Source of the DNA: Desulfovibrionaceae bacterium UBA3823
GTDB lineage: Bacteria; Desulfobacterota; Desulfovibrionia; Desulfovibrionales; Desulfovibrionaceae
Length of the DNA: 8,204 bases
Assembly: GCA_002369295.1 (NCBI GenBank)
Contig: DFDR01000051.1
Span: 1-8,204, forward strand
Reading direction: 5' to 3'
Positions 1-5,816 of this stretch are shown piece after piece. Position 1 is the first letter of the stretch. Each line of letters opens with the position of its first letter. Under the pieces are notes generated by a model. The model was not told the origin of the DNA. It ran no database searches and saw nothing but the letters and a program-made list of their open reading frames with translations. A program made the position numbers and the translations under genes.

Positions 1-153
1 CCTGCGCCGAACCAGGTGAACCGCCCTGCGCCCGGCCAGGCCGCGCCCCGTCCCGCCAACGTGGACAAGTACGGCCGTCCGATCAACGCCGGCAGGACGC
101 CTGCCAGCGGCAGGAACGTCGACAAGTACGGCCACGCCGTGCCCAAGTATTAG
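1..153 (+). CDS. C-terminal end of an unidentified Pro/Ala-rich protein with NVDKYG repeats (5' partial)
   Basis: Frame 1 is open from the first base of the window to a TAG at 151-153 and gives the last 50 residues of a protein whose start lies outside. The tail begins with a Pro/Ala/Asn-rich, probably disordered segment (about residues 1-19 of the fragment). It then carries the motif NVDKYG twice, at fragment residues 20-25 and 39-44, 19 residues apart, and ends in VPKY. The two copies are also near-identical in DNA and differ mainly at third codon positions, which suggests they are translated and arose by duplication. No membrane segment or catalytic motif is visible. I do not recognise the family. 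A secreted or cell-surface protein with a repetitive low-complexity tail is possible, but that is inference only. Confidence 0.7.
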   Translation, partial: PAPNQVNRPAPGQAAPRPANVDKYGRPINAGRTPASGRNVDKYGHAVPKY

Positions 154-177
154 CAGACTGCTGGGGAAAGGGCTTTC

Positions 178-213
178 GGAGCCATGAGCTCCTGAAGCCC
201 CCCGGCGGCTTCA
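178..213 (+). repeat. Two back-to-back hairpins just after the left-edge gene
   Basis: GGAGC (178-182) pairs with GCTCC (188-192) around a 5-base loop. Immediately after it, TGAAGCC (193-199) pairs perfectly with GGCTTCA (207-213) around a 7-base loop. They begin 24 bases after the TAG at 151-153, a usual distance for transcript-end structures. No T-tract follows, so this is not a canonical intrinsic terminator. It may protect the 3' end of the message or assist Rho-dependent termination. Stems this short can occur by chance in GC-rich DNA. Confidence 0.4.
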
Positions 214-297
214 TCGCCTCCAGGCCGGCAAAAGCGTAGCGCATGGGCAGGAGCCCGATGCTGACTGGGGAGGCTGCTTCTCTTGTCCTGCCGGACG

Positions 298-328
298 GCG
301 CCTGCGCCGCCAGCATGGCCGCAGGCGC
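298..328. repeat. Strong two-tier hairpin
   Basis: GCGCCTGCG (298-306) is the perfect reverse complement of CGCAGGCGC (320-328). Inside it, GCCA (309-312) pairs with TGGC (316-319) around a GCA loop, leaving CC (307-308) as a bulge. That is 13 pairs within 31 bases. Neither strand has a T-tract next to it, so an intrinsic terminator is not supported. It may be a dispersed palindromic element or a structured RNA segment. Confidence 0.5.
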
Positions 329-790
329 GTGAACGGGCTTTGCGGTCTCGGGCGTGGCGGCTCCGGCAGGGCTTTTCCGCCTGCCGCCTGCCTTGTCGCA
401 GATTTCGCAGCCGCCGAGGCGCCAGATGCGGTGAACTCGCCGGGCAAGGCTGGCAGAACCTCCGCGCACAGCCAGCGGCATCCCCTGCTTGCCCGCCTTT
501 TCGCGACGCCTGTCCGATTCATCCCCGGGCGAAGCCCTCTGCCCTCGGCATGCGCCTGGCGACGCGCTTTCGGCGAAGCGCCGTGATGCACCGTGCCTGA
601 CGTGCGGATGCTTTCGCCAGCGCCAGCGGCGCCATTGCCCTGCCGTGCCGCAGGCGGCTTCGCAGGCCTGCTTTTCGGCTCCGCCGTGTCAACTGCCATC
701 CGCAGGACTGCTTCCCCTGGCGGGCTCGCCCGCGCCAGCGCAATCAGCCATCGCACGCTTCTCGCAGCCGGGCGCAGGACAGACGCCTGC

Positions 791-820
791 CTTCCTGGCC
801 GCGACTTTCCTGGCCGCGAC
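791..820. repeat. 15 bp direct tandem repeat, two copies
   Basis: Bases 791-805 and 806-820 are adjacent copies of a 15 bp unit with core TTCCTGGCCGCGAC; only the first base differs (C versus T). The unit length is a multiple of three, and one forward frame would read FLAAT twice. That frame shows no other coding character, so I treat this as a simple slippage-type duplication in non-coding DNA. Confidence 0.6.
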
Positions 821-961
821 CTTCGTCGCGCTGCTGGCGAGACAGCTGTCCGCATCGAAGCCTCTGCGGCGCTTCATGCCGGGAATCCTCGGCCTGGCCG
901 CGAAGATCAGGTCCGGCGTTCGCCTCGCGGCGCCGCCGCGTCCAGAAGCTATCCTTGTTGT

Positions 962-992
962 GGAACGTCCGGAAACGCTCCGTCAACGTTCC
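962..992. repeat. Inverted repeat GGAACGT/ACGTTCC with nested stem
   Basis: GGAACGT (962-968) and ACGTTCC (986-992) are perfect inverted copies 17 bases apart. Nested between them, CGGA (970-973) pairs with TCCG (979-982). The element sits at the edge of a locally A/T-richer segment (about 940-1020). It could be an operator for a dimeric regulator or part of a structured transcript. No gene start follows it within a normal distance on either strand, so the role is unknown. Confidence 0.4.
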
Positions 993-1056
993 GATTGAAA
1001 AATGGAATGAAAGGCGGTAGAGCTTGGCTTGCAGGGATTGGCTGTCTGATTCCTGC

Positions 1057-1092
1057 GACACTTATGCCGACACTTATGCCGACACTTTTGCA
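1057..1092. repeat. Three tandem copies of a 12 bp unit
   Basis: GACACTTATGCC occurs at 1057-1068 and exactly again at 1069-1080. A third copy at 1081-1092 (GACACTTTTGCA) differs at two bases. Exact adjacency of the first two copies suggests recent duplication by slippage. The surrounding DNA has no supportable coding frame. Confidence 0.8.
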
Positions 1093-1238
1093 TGGTTTGG
1101 CCCGGCTCTTTCGTCTTGCGCTGCACGTCTGCAGCCTGTCTGCAGCGGGCTTGGCCACCCCCGGGCAGACTGCAGGGCTTGGTTCTGTCTGGGCGCGCTC
1201 CGTGCCTCGGCTGGGCAAGGCCCCCAAAAATTGCTTGT

Positions 1239-1273
1239 ATGCCGGCATGCTGCCGAGGCATGTGGCATTTTTT
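1239..1273 (+). terminator. Candidate intrinsic terminator with six T's, no recognised gene upstream
   Basis: ATGCC (1239-1243) pairs with GGCAT (1264-1268) and CATGC (1246-1250) pairs with GCATG (1258-1262). A small asymmetric internal loop separates the stems and a 7-base loop caps them. A run of six T's (1268-1273) starts at the base of the stem. This is the longest T-tract next to a hairpin in the window. It fits termination of plus-strand transcription, yet no plus-strand gene is recognised upstream. An A-run at 1226-1230 lies upstream, so partial activity for minus-strand read-through from the exporter gene at 1601-2329 is also possible. Confidence 0.55.
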
Positions 1274-1287
1274 GCTCCAAGGTACGG

Positions 1288-1305
1288 CATGTGCATGTCC
1301 ATGTG
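1288..1305. repeat. Hexanucleotide CATGTS in three tandem copies
   Basis: CATGTG, CATGTC and CATGTG follow one another at 1288-1293, 1294-1299 and 1300-1305. This is a short slippage-type repeat lying 15 bases beyond the T-tract of the terminator at 1239-1273. Confidence 0.5.
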
Positions 1306-1339
1306 CAGAACCATGCGGGTGCCGTCTGCGTCCGCTGGA

Positions 1340-1360
1340 CGCAGGGGGATGCTCCCTGCG
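1340..1360. repeat. 7 bp perfect hairpin
   Basis: CGCAGGG (1340-1346) pairs with CCCTGCG (1354-1360) around the loop GGATGCT. No T-tract follows on either strand. The size is compatible with chance at this GC content. Confidence 0.35.
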
Positions 1361-1493
1361 CCTCGTCCCCAGTCTTTCTTGATTCTTCCCCCGCAGACGG
1401 GCGCACCGCCTGCCTGCGGCGCAGGCGCCGGTCCCATGAGTCCTGTTCCTTGCCCCTGGGATCCCGGCGCCTGCGGCAAGCCACCCCGTGGCG

Positions 1494-1529
1494 GGCCCTC
1501 CCGGCATGCCGATGCCTGGAGGGCCTTTT
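1494..1529 (+). terminator. Candidate intrinsic terminator: 13-pair hairpin followed by TTTT
   Basis: GGCCCTCC (1494-1501) is the perfect reverse complement of GGAGGGCC (1518-1525). Inside, after one C/T mismatch, GGCAT (1503-1507) pairs with ATGCC (1512-1516) around a GCCG tetraloop. TTTT (1526-1529) follows directly. That is a textbook GC-rich stem, tight loop and short T-tract on the plus strand. The next gene, the exporter at 1601-2329, runs on the minus strand toward this point, so its own transcript would need the T's on the other side, and they are not there. The element therefore appears to end an unidentified plus-strand transcript, or to block plus-strand read-through into the exporter gene. 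Confidence 0.6.
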
Positions 1530-1583
1530 GCCTCTCAAGGCGAAGCCGCGGCGTTCTGGCGTGGAGTGCGCCCTGCACCGGCG

Positions 1584-1610
1584 CCTTGCCTGGCGCGGGC
1601 TCAGGCAAGG
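1584..1610 (-). terminator. 9 bp hairpin overlapping the exporter stop codon
   Basis: CCTTGCCTG (1584-1592) and CAGGCAAGG (1602-1610) are perfect inverted copies around a 9-base loop. The right arm and loop include the minus-strand stop codon at 1603-1601. No T-tract follows on the minus strand, so intrinsic termination is doubtful. A Rho-associated or message-stabilising 3' structure is the more likely role. Confidence 0.4.
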
Positions 1611-2329
1611 GCCTTCCAGATGCAGGCGAGGCCTCCGCAGGCGATGGCCGCCGAGGTCCAGCGGCGCATGGCCTGGGCCGAGATGCGGGCTGCCAGGGGA
1701 GCGGCCAGGACAACGCCGGCAACGGCTGCGGGAACGGCATAGCAGGCAAGCCTGGCCACCTCGCCGGTGTACATGCCGCCCCAGCCCTGGAAGACCCAGG
1801 ACACGAGGCCTGCGCTCAGGAGAAAGGCGCCGACGGTGCCGAGGTACTCGCGCGGACTCCAGCCGGCGTAGACGCCGTAGGCCGCGGCCGGCGGGCCTCC
1901 GAAGGAGCAGGCCGTGCGCAGCAGGCCGGATCCGAAGCCGGCGGCCAGGGCCGCCAGGGCGCTTTCGCCGCGCGCCTGTCCCGGCTTTGCCCTGTTCCAG
2001 AGAGGAAAGGCCAGCAGCGCCAGTCCCACGGCTATCCGCAGGGCCGGCTCCGGCACGGCCTTGAGCGTCCAGAAGCCGGCCAGCGAGCCGGGAATGCAGC
2101 CTGCTAGCATGGGCAGCAGGGCCCGCCAGCGGCACCAGCGCAGATGCAGGGCCGAGGTGGCGAGGTTCATGAAGGGCAGGGTGATGCAGCTCACCAGCAC
2201 GCAGTCGTGCATGGGGAGGAAGAAGGCCATGGCCGGCACGGCGATCATGGCTGCGCCGATGGCGCACATGCCGGAAACGAAGCCGCCGGCAATCCAGGCA
2301 ATGACGGCGGCGAGAGCGGTGGTGTCCAT
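1601..2329 (-). CDS. TauE/SafE-family sulfite exporter-like membrane permease
   Basis: The 242-residue protein is almost entirely hydrophobic, with about 7-8 membrane helices (roughly residues 7-33, 42-60, 69-90, 95-112, 123-146, 163-181, 190-212 and 224-241). It shows the family's two glycine-rich repeats: GGFVSGMCAIGAA near residue 15 and a second half with SFGGPPAAAYG at 142-152. Length is normal for the family. Members export sulfite, sulfoacetate or related small anions across the inner membrane, so sulfite or another sulfur oxyanion is plausible here, but the substrate cannot be read from sequence. The ATG at 2329 is the first possible start because an in-frame TAG lies four codons upstream. 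A GGAAGG at 2336-2331 is only one base from the ATG, which is unusually close. The gene is divergent from bioB across about 290 bp and probably monocistronic. Confidence 0.88.
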   Translation of the reverse strand: MDTTALAAVIAWIAGGFVSGMCAIGAAMIAVPAMAFFLPMHDCVLVSCITLPFMNLATSALHLRWCRWRALLPMLAGCIPGSLAGFWTLKAVPEPALRIAVGLALLAFPLWNRAKPGQARGESALAALAAGFGSGLLRTACSFGGPPAAAYGVYAGWSPREYLGTVGAFLLSAGLVSWVFQGWGGMYTGEVARLACYAVPAAVAGVVLAAPLAARISAQAMRRWTSAAIACGGLACIWKALA

Positions 2330-2622
2330 GCCTTCCGTCTACTGCCGGCAGGAATCCAGTGCAAGCCCCCCGGCCGTTCCGCCTTGCCTGCCTCCCCTTC
2401 CCCGCCCGTTCCTGGGTCCTGCCCGCCTGTCTTTCCGCCTTGCAGAGCCAGGGCGTTGGCAGTAGCCTGCCGCTTGCCCGCGCCCGGCGTCCCGTCCCTG
2501 CGGCATGCCTCCGCCGCCGGCGGAAGGCTCAGGCACCGGGACTGCGGACGGGAAGGGTCTTTCTTCCCGGGGCCTCCCAGCGGGGGCTCCCCCTTCAACC
2601 GCAGACACGCACGAGAGGTTCC
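2330..2622. promoter_or_regulatory. Divergent spacer between exporter and biotin operon, with inverted repeats
   Basis: This 293 bp spacer must carry the promoters of both flanking genes, but no good -35/-10 pair is visible in the GC-rich sequence. Two inverted repeats stand out. TCCGCC (2510-2515) pairs with GGCGGA (2519-2524). CGGGAAG (2549-2555) pairs perfectly with CTTCCCG (2563-2569) around a 7-base loop, 53 bases before the bioB ATG. A G5/C5 run (2582-2586 and 2589-2593) lies between that and the gene. I looked for a BirA-type operator (TTGTAAACC and its inverted partner) and saw none. The second repeat is the best candidate for a regulatory site or leader hairpin, with no assigned regulator. 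Confidence 0.4.
2613..2618 (+). promoter_or_regulatory. Ribosome-binding site of bioB
   Basis: GAGAGG lies four bases before the ATG at 2623. The frame is open further upstream, so this site together with family alignment fixes the start at 2623. Confidence 0.65.
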
Positions 2623-3600
2623 ATGTCGCTCCATCCCCTTCTCGAGGCCATCGCCTCCCGCCTCCTTCAGGGCGAAACGCCCCTGGCCAGCCGGGAGGAG
2701 GCCGAAGCCTTCGGGCTGCTGCCCCGCTCCCTGAATCCCGATCTCTTTGCCCTGGCCGGGCTGGCCAGGGCGCGCTTTGCCAAGCCCGTCTTCACCTGCG
2801 CCATCGTCAACGCCAAGTCGGGCCGCTGTCCCGAGGACTGCGCCTTCTGCGCCCAGTCCGCGCGGCACAGGACCGACGCTCCCGTCTACCCCCTGGCGGA
2901 CGCCGACACCCTGTTCCGCAAGGCCGCGGCCGCGGCCGCCTGCGGCGCTGCGCGCTTTGGCATCGTCACCAGCGGCACGGCCCTCTCGGACCGGGATCTG
3001 GACAGCCTCTGCGCCTCGGCTGAAGCGCTGCGGGCCAGGGTCGACATCGCCCTGTGCGGCTCGCTCGGCATGCTGAACCGGGAGCGGGCAAGGCGCCTCA
3101 GGCAGGCGGGCTTCACCTCCTACCACCACAACCTCGAGACGGCCCGCAGCCACTTTCCCGCCATCTGCACCACCCACGCCTACGAGGAGGATCTGGCAAG
3201 CCTGGCCTGCGCCAGGGCCGAGGGACTCAGGGTGTGCAGCTGCGGCATCTTCGGCCTCGGCGAGAGCTGGGCGCAGCGCGCCGAGCTCCTGGAGACCCTG
3301 GCGGAAGCCGAAGTCGACTCCCTGGCCGTGAACTTCCTCATGCCCGTGCCGGGAACGCGCATGGAAGGGCATCCCCGGCTCGAGGCCTGGGAGGCCCTGC
3401 GCTGCGTGGCGCTGGCGCGCCTGACGAATCCTGCCCGCGACGTCGTCGTCTGCGGAGGGCGCCTGGCAACGCTCGGCGCCGTCGATTCCTGGGTGCTGGC
3501 AGCCGGCGCCAACGGCCTCATGACAGGCGACTATCTCACCACCCGGGGCTCGGGCTTCGAGAGCGACCAGCGCATGCTCCAAAGCCTTGGCCTGCGCTAG
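2623..3600 (+). CDS. bioB: Biotin synthase (radical SAM)
   Basis: This 325-residue protein inserts sulfur into dethiobiotin to make biotin, the last step of the pathway, in the cytoplasm. The radical-SAM cluster motif is C69-PED-C73-AF-C76, inside GRCPEDCAFCAQS. Residues corresponding to the auxiliary-cluster ligands of the E. coli enzyme are present: C107 (CGAARFG), C145 (ALCGSLG), C205 (VCSCGIFGLGE) and R280 (CGGR). The substrate-site segment reads YHHNLET (167-173) where E. coli has YNHNLDT. An extra cysteine, C207, sits two residues after C205. The C-terminal GANGLMTGDYLTT matches the family. Length is close to the usual 310-350. It is the first gene of an operon with the bioD-bioA fusion, whose ribosome-binding site overlaps the bioB stop. 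The YHHNLET signature and extra cysteines look more like enzymes of strict anaerobes than like E. coli BioB, which raises the question of cluster type. Confidence 0.97.
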   Translation: MSLHPLLEAIASRLLQGETPLASREEAEAFGLLPRSLNPDLFALAGLARARFAKPVFTCAIVNAKSGRCPEDCAFCAQSARHRTDAPVYPLADADTLFRKAAAAAACGAARFGIVTSGTALSDRDLDSLCASAEALRARVDIALCGSLGMLNRERARRLRQAGFTSYHHNLETARSHFPAICTTHAYEEDLASLACARAEGLRVCSCGIFGLGESWAQRAELLETLAEAEVDSLAVNFLMPVPGTRMEGHPRLEAWEALRCVALARLTNPARDVVVCGGRLATLGAVDSWVLAAGANGLMTGDYLTTRGSGFESDQRMLQSLGLR

Positions 3601-3605
3601 GAGGG
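3599..3605 (+). promoter_or_regulatory. Ribosome-binding site of bioDA, overlapping the bioB stop
   Basis: AGGAGGG begins inside the TAG stop of bioB (3598-3600) and ends seven bases before the ATG at 3613. The overlap implies one transcript and probably translational coupling of the two genes. Confidence 0.8.
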
Positions 3606-3612
3606 CTTTGCC

Positions 3613-5739
3613 ATGAACGGATTGCCGCGCGAGCTCAGGGGCTTCTTCGTGACCGGCACGGACACCGATGCCGGCAAGACTTTCGTCTGCGCCAGACTGG
3701 CGCGCCTGCTGGGCGGCCTCGCCGGCGGCAGGCTCAGCTACGTCAAGCCCGTGCAGACAGGCTGCACCCGCAGGCAGGACGTCGGCACGGCCGGCGGCTG
3801 GTCTGCTCCGGACGTGGACGCCGTGGCGCTCCAGTGGCCCAGGGCCAGGGCGCTCGCCTGCTTCGAGCCCCCCTGCTCGCCGCATCTGGCCGCCTCCCTT
3901 GCCGGCACGGCCCTCTCCTGCCGGGAGCTGGCCAAAGCCTGCGCCGATGCCGTGCCGGAAGGCGACATGGCGCTCGTCGAGGGGGCGGGCGGCTGCTGGG
4001 TACCCTTGAACGCCCGGGAGACCATGCTCGACCTCATGCTCTGCCTGCGGCTCCCCGTCGTCCTCGTGGCCGCCAACCGCCTCGGCTGCCTCAACCACGC
4101 CATGCTGAGCGTGGAGGCCCTCCAGGCGCGGGGCATCGAGGTCGCCGGCATCGTCCTCAACAGGACCTGTCCGCCGGCGCAGTGCGACGCCGGCTGCGGC
4201 GCCGGAGCAGGTCCTGCCGACGAGCTGCGCATCCTGCAGGACAACGAGGCAAGCCTGGAAGCCTTTGCCGCTGAGGCCGGCGTGCCCCTGCTGGCCTCCC
4301 TGCCCTGGCAGGAGGATCCCCTTGCTCCACTGCCCCAGCTGGAAGCCGTGGCTGGAACGCTCTTCGACAGGTTCCGGCGCCAGGGCGCCCCTCGCGGCGC
4401 CATGCCTTCCTGGAGCGTGCCGGCGGCAGGCGAGAGCCCGGAGAGCGCGGCAGAGATCCTTGCCTTCGACAGGGCCCACCTCTGGCACCCCTACACCTCG
4501 GCCCTCAACCCCCTGCCCGTGCGCCAGGCCGTTTCCGCCAGGGCAAACCGCATCGTCCTTGCCGACGGCACCGAGCTGGTGGACGGCATGTCCTCGTGGT
4601 GGTGCGCCGTGCACGGCTATGGCAGCCCTGCCCTCAAGGCCGCCATGTCCCGGCAGATCCACGCCATGAGCCACGTCATGTTCGGCGGGCTCACCCACAG
4701 GCCGGCCGCGGCCCTGGCCAGGCGCCTGCTGGATCTGGCGCCTGCCGGCCTCGAGCACGTCTTCTTCGCCGATTCGGGCTCCGTTGCCGTGGAAGTGGCC
4801 CTCAAGATGGCGGTGCAGTACCAGATTGCTACGGGACGCGCTTCCCGCCGGCGCTTCCTCACGCCCCTCGGCGGCTACCACGGCGACACCCAGGGGGCCA
4901 TGAGCGTCTGCGATCCGGTCAACGGCATGCATACCCTCTTTGCCGGCCTGCTGCCAAAGCACTATTTCATGGAGCGCCCGAGCGCGCGCTTCGACCAGCC
5001 CTTTGATCCCGCAAGCCTCAGCGAGGCGGCCCGCATCCTGGAGGCCAGGCAGGACGAGATTGCCTGCGTCGTGCTCGAGCCCATCGTCCAGGGCGCCGGC
5101 GGCATGTGGTTCTACCATCCCCGCTACCTCGAAGGCCTGGCCGGGCTGTGCCGGCAGTACGGCATCCTGCTTGTCCTCGACGAGATTGCCACGGGCTTCG
5201 GCCGCACGGGCCGGCTCTTCGCCTCGGAATGGGCGGGCGTCGCGCCCGACATCATGTGCGTCGGCAAGGCGCTCACGGGCGGCATGATGACCGGCGGCGC
5301 CGTCCTTGCCTCGGGCGCCGTCGCCCAGGGCATTGAGCAGGCGGGGCCGGCCGAGGGCGGGGGCGTGCTCATGCACGGGCCGACCTTCATGGGCAATCCC
5401 CTCTTCTGCGCGGCGGCCTGCCAGAGCATCGATCTGCTCCTGGCCTCTCCCTGGCAGGAGCGCGTCAGGAACATCGAAGGCTGGCTCAGGGAGGGGCTCG
5501 AGCCCTGCCGGCGCCATCCCGCGGCTGCCGACGTGCGCGTGCTCGGCGCCATCGGCGTCGTTGAAGCCAAACGTCCCGTGGACATGGCCAGGCTCCAGGA
5601 CTACTTCGTCTCCAGAGGCGTCTGGATCCGGCCCTTCAACCGCAACGTCTACCTGATGCCGCCCTTCGTCTCCCCGGAAGAGGACGTCGCCCTGCTCTGC
5701 GACGCCATACGCGGGGCCTTCGATGCAGGGCTGTGCTGA
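3613..5739 (+). CDS. bioDA: Bifunctional dethiobiotin synthetase / DAPA aminotransferase (BioD-BioA fusion)
   Basis: One 708-residue reading frame joins two complete biotin enzymes. Residues 1 to about 255 are BioD, which closes the ureido ring of dethiobiotin using ATP and CO2. It has P-loop GTDTDAGKT (15-23, K22), KPVQTG (45-50, K45), EPPCSPHLAA (85-94) and VEGAGG (122-127, E123). Residues about 283-708 are BioA, the PLP- and SAM-dependent aminotransferase that makes 7,8-diaminopelargonate. It has WHPYTS (Y294), SSWW (327-330), GYHGDT (Y422), DEIATGFGRTG (D523, R531), PLP lysine K552 in GKALTGG, HGPTFMGNP (T591) and WIRPF (R673). A 25-30 residue Ala/Pro/Ser-rich stretch links the domains. 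All catalytic residues I can place are intact, so both activities are expected. The BioD part carries an unusual cysteine insert (C186, C191, C195). Fusion in this order is known for plant and fungal BIO3-BIO1; direct transfer of diaminopelargonate between sites is plausible. Confidence 0.97.
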   Translation: MNGLPRELRGFFVTGTDTDAGKTFVCARLARLLGGLAGGRLSYVKPVQTGCTRRQDVGTAGGWSAPDVDAVALQWPRARALACFEPPCSPHLAASLAGTALSCRELAKACADAVPEGDMALVEGAGGCWVPLNARETMLDLMLCLRLPVVLVAANRLGCLNHAMLSVEALQARGIEVAGIVLNRTCPPAQCDAGCGAGAGPADELRILQDNEASLEAFAAEAGVPLLASLPWQEDPLAPLPQLEAVAGTLFDRFRRQGAPRGAMPSWSVPAAGESPESAAEILAFDRAHLWHPYTSALNPLPVRQAVSARANRIVLADGTELVDGMSSWWCAVHGYGSPALKAAMSRQIHAMSHVMFGGLTHRPAAALARRLLDLAPAGLEHVFFADSGSVAVEVALKMAVQYQIATGRASRRRFLTPLGGYHGDTQGAMSVCDPVNGMHTLFAGLLPKHYFMERPSARFDQPFDPASLSEAARILEARQDEIACVVLEPIVQGAGGMWFYHPRYLEGLAGLCRQYGILLVLDEIATGFGRTGRLFASEWAGVAPDIMCVGKALTGGMMTGGAVLASGAVAQGIEQAGPAEGGGVLMHGPTFMGNPLFCAAACQSIDLLLASPWQERVRNIEGWLREGLEPCRRHPAAADVRVLGAIGVVEAKRPVDMARLQDYFVSRGVWIRPFNRNVYLMPPFVSPEEDVALLCDAIRGAFDAGLC

Positions 5740-5740
5740 G

Positions 5741-5754
5741 GGAAGGCGCCTTCC
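5741..5754. repeat. 14 bp perfect palindrome after bioDA
   Basis: GGAAGGCGCCTTCC starts one base after the bioDA stop codon (5737-5739) and is its own reverse complement. No T-tract follows. It could fold as a short hairpin at the end of the biotin message or be a protein-binding site. No regulator is implied by the sequence alone. Confidence 0.5.
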
Positions 5755-5816
5755 GGCAGGGGCGCGGGGCTCTGCCTTCCGCAGGCAGGACCCTGCCGGC
5801 GCGGCCTCGCAGAGAG

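Larger units (their letters stand above)
154..1600. other. 1.45 kb stretch without a supportable gene
   Basis: Several frames on both strands are open for 100-300 codons here at the same time. Their translations are Arg/Pro/Ala/Cys-rich, lack recognisable domains and mostly lack a convincing ribosome-binding site. The simultaneous openness reflects scarcity of TA-containing stop codons in GC-rich DNA, not one coding frame. What can be seen is structure: hairpins at 178-213, 298-328, 962-992, 1340-1360 and 1584-1610; two terminator shapes at 1239-1273 and 1494-1529; and short tandem repeats at 791-820, 1057-1092 and 1288-1305. Bases about 940-1090 are richer in A/T than the surroundings and are the likeliest place for a promoter, although no good -35/-10 pair is evident. 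The stretch could be a decayed gene, a non-coding RNA locus, or an expanded spacer. Confidence 0.6.

Noticed and set aside
1261..1276. Sigma-54 promoter resembling TGGCA...TTGCT
   Set aside because: The GG and GC elements are separated by 8 bases, not the 10 required, and the bases belong to the terminator stem and its T-tract.
949..1313. Minus-strand frame starting MVLHMDMHMPYLGAK
   Set aside because: It looks slightly more protein-like than its neighbours, but it has no ribosome-binding site before the ATG, crosses the terminator hairpin at 1239-1273 and the 12 bp repeats, and matches no family I know.
593..2107. 504-codon open frame on the plus strand
   Set aside because: The last 500 bases are antisense to the exporter gene, the rest is low-complexity Arg/Pro/Ala/Gly sequence, and two terminator hairpins lie within it. 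Other frames are equally open over the same DNA.
2330..2622. BirA operator
   Set aside because: I looked for TTGTAAACC or its inverted partner and found nothing similar in this GC-rich spacer.
2245..5517. 1090-codon open frame on the minus strand
   Set aside because: It is antisense to the start of the exporter spacer, bioB and most of bioDA, whose protein families are certain. Its Gly/Ala/Glu/His-rich translation is the usual mirror of GC-ending codons and has no recognisable domain.
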